A stretch of DNA of 64,000 nt from Nocardioides sp. Root140 (GTDB lineage Bacteria > Actinomycetota > Actinomycetes > Propionibacteriales > Nocardioidaceae), in assembly GCF_001426745.1 (NCBI RefSeq), contig NZ_LMFI01000010.1, forward strand, positions 125,468-189,467, read 5' to 3'. Numbering within the stretch: position 1 is the stretch's first letter; each line of letters opens with the position of its first letter. The notes under the pieces are model-generated. The model saw nothing but the letters and a program-made list of their open reading frames with translations, made no database searches and was not told where the DNA came from. The position numbers and the translations under genes were made by a program. Shown piece by piece: positions 7,276 to 14,983 of the stretch.

Positions 7276-8592
7276 TCAGTCCATCAGCGCCGGTTCGGGT
7301 GAGGCCGGGTCCGCCGACGGGACTCGCCTGATCGCACCCGAGGCGACGGCCGCCACCAGGCACAGCGCACCGGTGATCACGAACGCCGGCGCGTAGGTGC
7401 CCTGCACGTCGCGGATGAAGCCGGCTCCCGTCGCGGCGACGGCGGCACCGAGCTGGTGCGAGGCGAAGATCCAGCCGAACACGATCGGACCGTCGGCCCC
7501 GAAGGCCTCGCGCGCCAGCAGGACGGTGGGTGGCACCGTGGCCACCCAGTCGAGCCCGTAGAACACGATGAACGCCCACGTCGGGGGCTCCACGCTCGGT
7601 CCGAGCAGTGACGGCAGCAGCATCAGGGAGAAGCCCCGCAGCAGGTAGTAGACGACCAGCAGCAGCCGCGGGTCGACCCGGTCACTGAGCCAACCTGACG
7701 CGATGGTGCCGACGACGTCGAAGATGCCGATCACCGCGAGCAGCCCGGCGGCCAGGGTCGTGGGCATGCCGTGGTCGTGTGCAGCCGGCACGAAGTGGGT
7801 CTGGATCAGCCCGTTGGTCGACATGCCGCAGATCGCGAAGCCCAGGCTGAGCAGCCAGAACGTGCGCGAACCCAGGGCAGCGATCAACACCCGGATCGCC
7901 CGCCCGGCACTCGACCCGGCACCGCTGTGTCGGTCGGGTCCCGGGTCCTCGGCGGTGGCGCCGTACGCCGTGATGCCGAGGTCGTGCGGGTGGTCGCGCA
8001 GCCAGAAGGCGACGATCGGTACGACGGCCAGCGCCGCACCGGCTGCCAGCAGCGAGGCGGTGCGCCAGCCGTGCTCGCCGGCCACCATGGCGATCAGCGG
8101 GAGGAAGATCAGCTGGCCGGTGGCGGAGCCGGCGGTGAGGATGCCCGCGACCAGGCCCCGTCGCGCCACGAACCAGCGGCTCGTGACGGTGGCGACGAAC
8201 GCCATCGACATCGACCCGGTGCCGACTCCGACGAGCAGCCCCCACGTCGCGACGAGGTGCCACGGCTGGGTCATGAAGACGGTCAGTCCGCTGCCGAGCG
8301 AGACCAGCAACAGTGCCAGGACCACCACGCGTCGTACGCCGAAAGTGTCCATGAGTGCGGCCGCGAAGGGAGAGATCAGTCCGAAGAGCACGAGGTTGAG
8401 TGAGACCGCGGAGCCGATCGTGGCGTGCGCCCAGCCGAACTCGTGGTGCAGAGGATCGAGCAGGATGCCGGGAACGGAGCGGAAAGCGGCCGCGCCCACG
8501 AGGGTCACGAACGCGACCACCGCGACGGTCCACGCGGGGTGCACGCGGTACGACTTCGGGGCGCGCTCGGGAACGGTCTCGGAATCGATCAC
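7276..8592 (-). CDS. MFS transporter (OFA/monocarboxylate-like)
   Basis: The 438-residue protein has twelve predicted helices and the typical MFS inter-helix motif after TM2 (AALMDTFGVRRVVV). The sequence around SMSMAFVATVTSRWFVARRG, which lies between TM4 and TM5, resembles the oxalate/formate and monocarboxylate antiporter group. The substrate cannot be read from the sequence. The GTG at 8592 is preferred: it has a GAGG element 8 nt upstream, starts just before the charged cytoplasmic N-tail, and avoids overlap with the divergent regulator gene that a start at 8664 would cause. The divergent GlxA-type regulator is the obvious candidate to control it. Confidence 0.8.
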   Translation of the reverse strand: MIDSETVPERAPKSYRVHPAWTVAVVAFVTLVGAAAFRSVPGILLDPLHHEFGWAHATIGSAVSLNLVLFGLISPFAAALMDTFGVRRVVVLALLLVSLGSGLTVFMTQPWHLVATWGLLVGVGTGSMSMAFVATVTSRWFVARRGLVAGILTAGSATGQLIFLPLIAMVAGEHGWRTASLLAAGAALAVVPIVAFWLRDHPHDLGITAYGATAEDPGPDRHSGAGSSAGRAIRVLIAALGSRTFWLLSLGFAICGMSTNGLIQTHFVPAAHDHGMPTTLAAGLLAVIGIFDVVGTIASGWLSDRVDPRLLLVVYYLLRGFSLMLLPSLLGPSVEPPTWAFIVFYGLDWVATVPPTVLLAREAFGADGPIVFGWIFASHQLGAAVAATGAGFIRDVQGTYAPAFVITGALCLVAAVASGAIRRVPSADPASPEPALMD

Positions 8593-8662
8593 CCGTAGAT
8601 CCTCGCTGACCGGAGCACGACCGACGAGTGGCCGAATTGCCAATGTGTGGAAGAATCCTGCC

Positions 8663-9643
8663 ATGAGCGCTCCGCACCGCGTCGTCGTCCTCGCCCTGCC
8701 CCCGGTGATCGGCTACGACCTGGTCATCCCGACCCTGGTCTTCAGCACCGCGAACACCGACCCGGGCAAGCCGCGGTACGACGTGACGGTGGCCAGCCTC
8801 GACGGTCGACCGGTCCCCACCTCGGCGGGCTACGACATCGCCCCGCACAGCACCGTCGACGCACTCGCCGCGGCCGACACCGTGATCGTCCCGGGCACCC
8901 AGATCGACGGCCCGCGCCGGCACGGCGTGCTGCCCGACGACCTTCGCGATGCCCTCGCCCTGATCAGGCCCGGCACCCGACTGATGTCGATCTGCACCGG
9001 CGCCTTCGTCCTGGCCGCGGCCGGACTGCTCGACGGCCGTCCGGCCACCACCCACTGGTCGCACGCCGAGAGCTTCCGCGCTCTCTATCCGCACGTCGAC
9101 CTCGACGAGAACGCGCTCTTCGTCGACGACGGCGACGTCCTCACCTCGGCCGGACTGGCCGCCGGCATGGACCTCTGCCTGCACGTCGTGCGCCGCGACC
9201 ACGGCAGCGAGGTGGCCAACCACGTCGCGCGCTACTGCGTCGTGCCGCCGTGGCGCGACGGCGGCCAGGCACAGTTCATCGAGAAGCCGTTGCCCGAGGC
9301 CGTGGACGAGTCGACCGCCGCGGCGCGCGACTGGGCCCTCGCCCATCTCGACCAGCCGATCGCCGTGAGCGAGCTCGCGACCCGTGCGCGCATGAGTGTG
9401 CGCACCTTCGCCCGACGCTTCCGCGCCGAGACCGGGCACTCCCCCGGTGCCTGGCTCATCGTCCAACGCATCCGCTACGCCCAGCGCCTGCTCGAGACCT
9501 CCGACCTGTCGGTCGACATGGTCGCGGCGAAGGCCGGGCTCGGCACGGGCGCCTCGTTGCGGCAGCACCTGCGTGCCGTGGCCGGAGTCTCGCCGACCGC
9601 CTACCGTCGCACGTTCCGGGGCACGGCTCCGCTCGTCGGCTGA
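8663..9643 (+). CDS. GlxA-type transcriptional regulator (DJ-1/PfpI domain plus AraC HTH)
   Basis: Residues 5-170 form a DJ-1/PfpI-like domain with the nucleophile-elbow cysteine C111 in SICTGAFVLA. Residues about 215-315 are an AraC-type double HTH (IAVSELATRARMSVRTFARRFRAETGHSPGAWL is its first half). This is the two-domain GlxA/CdhR architecture; members often control catabolism of amines or small carbon compounds. In regulators the PfpI domain binds ligand and is generally not catalytic. The ATG at 8663 lies 6 nt after a -10-like AAGAAT. It is divergent from an MFS transporter gene with almost no spacer, so a single control region probably serves both. Confidence 0.88.
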   Translation: MSAPHRVVVLALPPVIGYDLVIPTLVFSTANTDPGKPRYDVTVASLDGRPVPTSAGYDIAPHSTVDALAAADTVIVPGTQIDGPRRHGVLPDDLRDALALIRPGTRLMSICTGAFVLAAAGLLDGRPATTHWSHAESFRALYPHVDLDENALFVDDGDVLTSAGLAAGMDLCLHVVRRDHGSEVANHVARYCVVPPWRDGGQAQFIEKPLPEAVDESTAAARDWALAHLDQPIAVSELATRARMSVRTFARRFRAETGHSPGAWLIVQRIRYAQRLLETSDLSVDMVAAKAGLGTGASLRQHLRAVAGVSPTAYRRTFRGTAPLVG

Positions 9644-9717
9644 CGCGGGGCCCGGGCGCCGCGTCGAACGCCGCGTCCTGAACGGCATTGTCGGTGGCCT
9701 CGTGCATGCTCGGGGTC

Positions 9718-10842
9718 ATGGAGATCTTGCTGCTGATCGTGGGGCTGGTGCTCGGCGTCGTCATCGGGGTGCTGTGGAACCGTGGCCGACCGACCGACAG
9801 CGGTGAGGCGGTGGCCGCCCTCGAGCGCCGGGTCGCCGACGACACCGTGGTCCGCGACGGGCTCGACCGGCTGGCCGACCAGATGCGCGACCTCGAGCAC
9901 AACCGGGCGACGTGGCAGGGCCAGCTGCGCCAACAGGTCGAGGAGGTGCGCCACTCGGCCGAGGGCCTGCGCCGTGAGACCGCCTCGCTCTCGACCGCCC
10001 TGCGCAAGCCGCAGGTGCGCGGCCAGTGGGGCGAGATGCAGCTGCGCCGCGCGGTCGAGCTGGCCGGCCTGGTCGACCGGTGCGACTTCACCGAGCAGCA
10101 TCACGTCGTGGTCGACGGCGCCGCCCTGCGCCCCGACATGGTGGTCCACCTCGCGGGCGGTCGCGACGTGGTGGTCGACTCGAAGGTGCCCCTCGACGCG
10201 TTCCTCACTGCCACCGAGGCCGACGACGCCGACGTCCGCGAAGCCCATCTGGCCCGCCACGCCCGCCAGGTGCGTGCCCACATCGACGCCCTGTCGACCA
10301 AGCGCTACTGGCAGGCGCTGGTCGACACCCCTGAGTTCGTGGTGCTCTTCCTGCCCGGAGAGGCGTTCCTCTCCTCCGCCCTCGACGGCGACCGTTCCCT
10401 CCTGGAGTACGCCGCCACCCGCAACGTCGTGCTGGCCACACCCACCACGTTGATCGCCCTGCTCAAGACGGTCGCCCACGGGTGGACCCAGGAGCGCCTG
10501 GCCGAGCAGACCCGGCAGATCCACGACCTCGGGCGCGACCTCCACTCCCGCCTCGGTGTCATGGGCGGCCACCTCGACAAGGTGGGCCGCTCCCTCAAGG
10601 CATCGGTCGAGGCCTACAACCGTGCCGTCGGGTCCCTCGAGTCGCGGGTGTTCGTCACCGCGCGACGCTTCGAGGAGCTCGGCGTCAGTGGCGAGACCCT
10701 CGAGGCCGTGGAGCCGGTCACCGACACGCCTCGTCCCCTGACCGCGACCGAGCTGCTCGACGTGGTGGCCGACCCTCGCCCCGAGCTGCATCTTCCCGTG
10801 CCCGGCGAGGCCGGTCCCGCGGACGATCGCCAGATCGGCTAG
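9718..10842 (+). CDS. rmuC: DNA recombination protein RmuC
   Basis: The 374-residue protein begins with one transmembrane helix (MEILLLIVGLVLGVVIGVLW), then a charged coiled coil (residues 30-100), then the RmuC domain with GQWGEMQLRRAVELAGL, PDMVVHLAGGRDVVVDSKVPLDAFL and FLPGEAFLSSAL. The domain is related to restriction-endonuclease-like nucleases; the DSKVP segment holds the conserved catalytic-type Asp/Lys. RmuC limits inversion at short inverted repeats in Escherichia coli, which is of interest given the many inverted repeats later in this window. The ATG at 9718 follows a -10-like CATGCT by 7 nt; starting further upstream adds only non-family residues. Confidence 0.92.
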   Translation: MEILLLIVGLVLGVVIGVLWNRGRPTDSGEAVAALERRVADDTVVRDGLDRLADQMRDLEHNRATWQGQLRQQVEEVRHSAEGLRRETASLSTALRKPQVRGQWGEMQLRRAVELAGLVDRCDFTEQHHVVVDGAALRPDMVVHLAGGRDVVVDSKVPLDAFLTATEADDADVREAHLARHARQVRAHIDALSTKRYWQALVDTPEFVVLFLPGEAFLSSALDGDRSLLEYAATRNVVLATPTTLIALLKTVAHGWTQERLAEQTRQIHDLGRDLHSRLGVMGGHLDKVGRSLKASVEAYNRAVGSLESRVFVTARRFEELGVSGETLEAVEPVTDTPRPLTATELLDVVADPRPELHLPVPGEAGPADDRQIG

Positions 10843-10889
10843 GCGGCATTCGGCCGGCGCCTCCGTAATGGGTCGACTAGTCTTTGCCC

Positions 10890-11465
10890 GTGACCGACCC
10901 TCGTGAGCGCGCACCGGGTGCGCGTCGGGCGACCCGGGCCAGGCCTCGACCGGCGCGGCGCGCCTCGCGCAGGCGTTCCCGGTCCTACCGTGGCCCTGTG
11001 GCCCGTGCGCGCACCCTCTGGGAAGAGGGCACCGAACCCGGACGGCTGGTTGCCGCTCTCGGGATCGCCGTCGCGCTCACCGCCGTTCTGGCCGACCTCG
11101 CCGTCCACCGTGAGATCACTTGGCTCTTCGACCTGGCCTTCGTCGCCCTGTGCGTGACGATGGCGCTGCGCGTGCGCCAGGCCGACTTCTTCACCGTCGG
11201 CGTGCTGCCTCCCCTGTTGATGCTCGGCATCTTCAGCCTCCTCGGCCTTGCCTCGCCCGGAGTCATCGCCGCCAAGGGCGACGGCACGGTCCAGGCCGTG
11301 GTCGCGGGGCTGGCGCACCACTCGGGCGCACTGATCCTCGGCTACGCCCTGTGCCTGGGGGTGCTCGCCATGCGGCAGCACGTCTATCGCAAGCGCGCGG
11401 CCGGGCCCGTACAGATCGTCCCGCCGCGTCCGCGGACCGGCGACCGGACCCTGCTCGATCGTTGA
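10890..11465 (+). CDS. DUF6542 membrane protein
   Basis: The 191-residue protein has a very basic N-terminal tail (about 35 residues, many Arg) followed by four hydrophobic helices (about 50-70, 72-90, 103-122, 139-160) and a short basic tail. This is the layout of actinobacterial DUF6542 proteins, of unknown function. In mycobacteria the counterpart sits next to ispH; here ispH is 16 kb away on the far side of the secretion locus. The GTG at 10890 is chosen because a -10-like TAGTCT ends exactly 6 nt before it. An upstream TTG would lack any promoter or RBS support. Confidence 0.7.
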   Translation: MTDPRERAPGARRATRARPRPARRASRRRSRSYRGPVARARTLWEEGTEPGRLVAALGIAVALTAVLADLAVHREITWLFDLAFVALCVTMALRVRQADFFTVGVLPPLLMLGIFSLLGLASPGVIAAKGDGTVQAVVAGLAHHSGALILGYALCLGVLAMRQHVYRKRAAGPVQIVPPRPRTGDRTLLDR

Positions 11466-11518
11466 GGCCGTCGACCTCGGCGTACGCCGTCGAAGGCCGC
11501 ACGTCGTGCGCCCGGCTG

Positions 11519-11546
11519 TTGTCGATGTCGCGGCGGTGACTACCCT
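11519..11546 (+). promoter_or_regulatory. Promoter of the mycosin gene
   Basis: A -35-like TTGTCG (11519-11524), a 16-bp spacer and a -10-like TACCCT (11541-11546) precede the GTG at 11554 by 7 nt. This places the expected transcription start at or next to the start codon, giving a leaderless mRNA. Confidence 0.55.
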
Positions 11547-11553
11547 GACTCGG

Positions 11554-12804
11554 GTGAGGACGTCAGAAGCGCTGAGAAGACGCGCGCGCCTGGTCTCGGG
11601 ACTGATCGTCGGCCTGGTCGCACTGTCCGGGCCCGCTTGGGCTGCCCCTCCCCCGGTCGCCGAGCCCGGTGGGTGCACGGTCAAGCCCGGCTTCCCCGCC
11701 TCCGCCGAGATCCCCTGGGCCCAGGAGCGCCTCGGCTTCGAACGCGTCCACGCCCTGGCCACCGGAGCCGGCATCACCGTCGCAGTGGTCGACAGTGGGT
11801 TGAACGTCAACAACCAGCCGCAGGTGAGCAGCCTCGAGTCCACGAAGCCCACCAACGTGATGGGTGGCGGCGGGTACGGCGCGACGGACGTCAACGACTG
11901 TGAGGACTACGGCCACGGCACCCGGGTCGCGGCCATCATCGCGGCCCAGCAGGAGGACGGCGTCGGCTTCGAGGGCCTGGCACCCGACGCCACGATCATG
12001 CCGATCAAGTACCGCGACTCCAGCAGCCAGGACGTCGGCGGCGATGCCGCGGCGGTGGCCCGGGGCATCGAGGCCGCCATCGCGGCGAAGGTCGACGTGA
12101 TCAACCTGTCCCTCCAGTCCCCCGACACCCCCGAGCTGCGGGCGGCGGTCGAGCATGCCAAGGCGGCAGACATCGTCGTCGTGGCCGCCTCGGGCAACAA
12201 CGACGGCCAGGGCGTCCCGGCGCTCTATCCCGCGAAGTACGCCGAGGGGAAGGACTTCCCGAACGTGCTCGTCGTCGGGGCGAGCGACGCCAACGACGCG
12301 ATCGCGCAGTTCTCCATCACCGGCGACTACGTCGGCGTGGCCGCACCGGGAGTCGGCATCCTGGCCCCCACCCAGATCCAGGGCTACTACGCCGAGGACG
12401 GCACCAGCTTCGCGACCCCGTTCGTGAGCGCCACCGTCGCCCTGGTGCGTGAGCGCCACCCGAGGTTGTCGGCCGAGCAGGTCGTCAACCGCATCAAGGC
12501 CACCGCAGACCGTCCCGGTGTGAGCGTGCCCGACGCCGGCTACGGCTGGGGAATCGTCAACCCCTACGTCGCGATCACCGCCGAACGCGACGACTCCCGC
12601 ATCCTGCCGCAGCAGGCGAAGCTTCCCGCGGTCCCGGCACCCAACCTGCCGGAGCCGCCCGACCACACGCTGCGCGACAGGGGCTATGCCGTCGCCGCGG
12701 GCCTGCTCGGCGCCGCGCTCCTCTTCGGAGTCGGCAGCATCGCCTGGCGCCACACCGCCGAGCGGCGTGGGGCCACCGCGGACGGCACCCAGCCCCGAGG
12801 CTGA
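11554..12804 (+). CDS. mycP: Type VII secretion mycosin (membrane-anchored subtilisin-like protease)
   Basis: The protein has a signal peptide, the subtilase catalytic triad D80 (AVVDSGL), H121 (DYGHGT) and S285 (GTSFATPF), and a C-terminal transmembrane helix (about 370-392) followed by a basic tail. This is the mycosin architecture. MycP cleaves some substrates outside the membrane and structurally stabilises the ESX core complex. A cysteine near the mature N-terminus (GGCTVKPG) and one before the catalytic His (VNDCEDYGHG) could form the disulfide described in mycosins. It is the first gene of the ESX-like locus and is separated from the ecc genes by putative substrate and enzyme genes. 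Confidence 0.92.
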   Translation: MRTSEALRRRARLVSGLIVGLVALSGPAWAAPPPVAEPGGCTVKPGFPASAEIPWAQERLGFERVHALATGAGITVAVVDSGLNVNNQPQVSSLESTKPTNVMGGGGYGATDVNDCEDYGHGTRVAAIIAAQQEDGVGFEGLAPDATIMPIKYRDSSSQDVGGDAAAVARGIEAAIAAKVDVINLSLQSPDTPELRAAVEHAKAADIVVVAASGNNDGQGVPALYPAKYAEGKDFPNVLVVGASDANDAIAQFSITGDYVGVAAPGVGILAPTQIQGYYAEDGTSFATPFVSATVALVRERHPRLSAEQVVNRIKATADRPGVSVPDAGYGWGIVNPYVAITAERDDSRILPQQAKLPAVPAPNLPEPPDHTLRDRGYAVAAGLLGAALLFGVGSIAWRHTAERRGATADGTQPRG

Positions 12805-12816
12805 GTGCCTGCCCGT

Positions 12817-13560
12817 TCAGCTCGTGGCGGTGTCGCCCGTCTGCTTGTCCACGACGAGGATCTTGCCGGTGACCGACTCACGGTCCAGTCGCACGACTGC
12901 GTCGGCGACGGACTCCGTGCTGACGATGCCCGGAAAGCTGTTGGGGGCAAGCCCGTTGACCCGCACGCCGAACCCGTCGAACTCGCGCGCCATGTGCCGG
13001 GTCATCTGGTTCTGGGCGGCCTTGCTGGCGGCGTACACGGCTTGGCCGCCACCGTAGATTCCCGTGCCGGCAAGGCTGGAGACGTTGACGACGTTGCGGT
13101 TCGCGGCACGGTTCTCCGCGGCACGCGAGGACCAGAACTTCTGGGCCAGGCGTACGCCGAGACGCATCGGCAGCTCAACGTTCACCGCGAAGTGCCGGGC
13201 CGCGTCGTTGAGCGCGGCGTCGCCGTCGATCATCCCGTTGCGGTGCCACACCGAGAACGCGGCGTTGTTGACCAGCAGGTCGACGCGTCCGTAGCGCGCG
13301 AGCACCAGGTCGACGACGTGCTCCGGCTCCCCCTCCTTCTCGAGGTCGGTGTGTACGACGAACACACGGCCGCCGTCGACGTCGGCCGTCGGGTCGAGCG
13401 GGTCGACGAAGGAGTCGTACTGCGAGGGCACGTTCGGCGCCCGGTGGCGGCAGACCGCGACGATGTCGTAGTCCTTGAGGTACTTCTGGCAGAAGGCGTT
13501 TCCGAGCTGCCCACCGGCTCCGGTGAGCACACACACGCGACGTTCATCCCCAGTGGACAA
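12817..13560 (-). CDS. Short-chain dehydrogenase/reductase
   Basis: This is a classical Rossmann-fold SDR: TGAGGQLG at residues 13-20 binds the dinucleotide, NNA is at 98-100, the catalytic Ser is at 161 or 162 (VNVSSLAG), and Tyr176 and Lys180 form YAASK. The substrate is unknown. A TTG at 13560 is favoured as start because a G-rich Shine-Dalgarno (GGGGGAG) lies 7 nt upstream; an ATG at 13590 would place that element inside the gene. With the TTG it overlaps the stop of the upstream oxygenase gene by 17 bp, so the two are translationally coupled and probably act on the same molecule. Both sit between mycP and the secreted-protein genes. Confidence 0.82.
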   Translation of the reverse strand: MSTGDERRVCVLTGAGGQLGNAFCQKYLKDYDIVAVCRHRAPNVPSQYDSFVDPLDPTADVDGGRVFVVHTDLEKEGEPEHVVDLVLARYGRVDLLVNNAAFSVWHRNGMIDGDAALNDAARHFAVNVELPMRLGVRLAQKFWSSRAAENRAANRNVVNVSSLAGTGIYGGGQAVYAASKAAQNQMTRHMAREFDGFGVRVNGLAPNSFPGIVSTESVADAVVRLDRESVTGKILVVDKQTGDTATS

Positions 13561-14353
13561 TGCTCTGCTCCCCCCACGTCGAAACGGCATCTTCCTTGGT
13601 CCGGTGAAGCCACATCACCACGGAGGTGCGCGGCTTCCGGTTGGTCAGGAACGAGTGCCAGGTGAAGGGCGTGCACTCGAACATCACCATGGAGTTGTTG
13701 ATCGGCGGCACCGCGGCCGAGGGCCCGTGCGCGGCGGCGCTGGCCGACTCGAACAACCCGGTCTCGCCACCGTCGCCCGGAGACCACGCCGGGTTGCCGA
13801 GGTAGAACAGCACGGCGACCGCGCGGACGTTCTCCCGAGCCTCGACACCTTCCGCACGGGTGCCGCGCTGGTGATCGACCAGGTCGTTCTCGACCATCTG
13901 GATCTCGTCGCTCTTCGGCGGCGGTCCGGGGAACCAGCTGGGGTTCAGGTCATTGTGCGGCCAGCCGCTCTTGCCGCCGGGTGCGTGATGATGCAGCGTG
14001 GCGGAGACGTCGCCGGTGGCCTCGACTCCCCAGATGCCGGCCAACGTGTCGTGCCAGGCCCGGGAGGTGAACACGCCGAGCGGGCCCTCGCGGTGCGTCT
14101 TGAGCTCGCATGACGAGGCGTCGTAGCCCGGCATGTTGCGGGCGAACATCTCCGGGTCGTCCAGGATGCCCTGCACCTGGTCGTGGAGCTGGCCGTAGAA
14201 GTCCGGGGTGAACACGTCGGTCGAGACGACGTGGTCGAACGGCCTGCGGCGTCGTACCCACCGGCGATGCGCGAGCACGTCGCCGAGGCTGTGCGGGTCG
14301 GGCAGTGCCGACCAACCTTCTCCGGTGCGAGTGAGTTGGGCCGACGCCGTCAT
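13544..14353 (-). CDS. 2-oxoglutarate/Fe(II)-dependent oxygenase (prolyl-hydroxylase-like superfamily)
   Basis: The iron facial triad is H133-x-D135 (GWPHNDLN) and H233 (PFTWHSF), with R242 nine residues further as the likely 2-oxoglutarate salt-bridge residue. Between them is LFYLGNPAW, then GDGGETGLF, the pattern seen in prolyl-4-hydroxylase-like (2OG-FeII_Oxy) proteins. It should hydroxylate or otherwise oxidise a substrate using O2 and 2-oxoglutarate in the cytoplasm. The ATG at 14353 gives a 269-residue protein of normal size. It is coupled to the SDR gene downstream and divergent, over a 257-bp control region, from an operon encoding a Gly-Pro-Pro-rich type VII substrate candidate. The target is not known; small-molecule or sugar oxidation is the main alternative. 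Confidence 0.8.
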   Translation of the reverse strand: MTASAQLTRTGEGWSALPDPHSLGDVLAHRRWVRRRRPFDHVVSTDVFTPDFYGQLHDQVQGILDDPEMFARNMPGYDASSCELKTHREGPLGVFTSRAWHDTLAGIWGVEATGDVSATLHHHAPGGKSGWPHNDLNPSWFPGPPPKSDEIQMVENDLVDHQRGTRAEGVEARENVRAVAVLFYLGNPAWSPGDGGETGLFESASAAAHGPSAAVPPINNSMVMFECTPFTWHSFLTNRKPRTSVVMWLHRTKEDAVSTWGEQSIVHWG

Positions 14354-14610
14354 GAGCCGGACCCGATCGTGAGGGGTGTCATGGTCGCGACGCTTCCCAC
14401 GGACTTTCGCTCCGAAACCTGCGAGAGCACAACCGCCGGTTCGACTGTGCGTCGGGCTCGACACTTCATGCTCGCCTGCCTAATCTCGGGTTTGATCCGC
14501 TGGACAGTGGGTACGCCAGCGATCACCAACTGAACCACGGCGCACCACACACGACCGGAGCCACTGGGTTTGCGAGTGCGAGGGCGCCCCGACAACTGGG
14601 ACGGAAGACT

Positions 14611-14982
14611 ATGGGGACAGGAACCAGGTTCGATCCTGACGTGCTGGAGGAGGCCTACGAAGCCCTGGCACGTATCCCGGGCATCATCGATGGGGACACC
14701 CACGGCCTGGGATCGATGGACGACTCAGCAGAAATCATGTCGGACATGGGTTTGTCCGACTCCGAGGGAGGCTGGTCCTACCTCGGCGGCGAAGTCAGCG
14801 ATGTGACCAATGCGGTCAAGATCCACGTCGGGAACCTGAGGACGAAGGCCGCCGAGGTGCACGCAGCGATGCGCTCCACCATCGACACGCTCCACGGAAC
14901 CGACAAGGCCAACGAACAGGCCGCCAACCAGCAGAACTCGAGCACGAGCACCGCTCCGGTTCCGCCGAACGTGGGAGGCTGA
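14611..14982 (+). CDS. Small helical type VII secretion-associated protein (EspC/ESX-target-like)
   Basis: The 123-residue acidic protein has a helical N-terminal two thirds with regular heptads (VTNAVKIHVGNLRTKAAEVH, then AAMRSTIDTLHGTDKAN) and a disordered Ser/Thr/Pro tail. No signal peptide, membrane helix or strict W-x-G motif is present; a glycine-flanked Trp occurs at EGGWSYLGGE. Size, position two bases before the collagen-tailed gene and the surrounding ecc and esx genes suggest an ESX-secreted or ESX-associated protein of the EspC/WXG-like helical-hairpin kind. I do not recognise a specific family. Confidence 0.6.
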   Translation: MGTGTRFDPDVLEEAYEALARIPGIIDGDTHGLGSMDDSAEIMSDMGLSDSEGGWSYLGGEVSDVTNAVKIHVGNLRTKAAEVHAAMRSTIDTLHGTDKANEQAANQQNSSTSTAPVPPNVGG

Positions 14983-14983
14983 C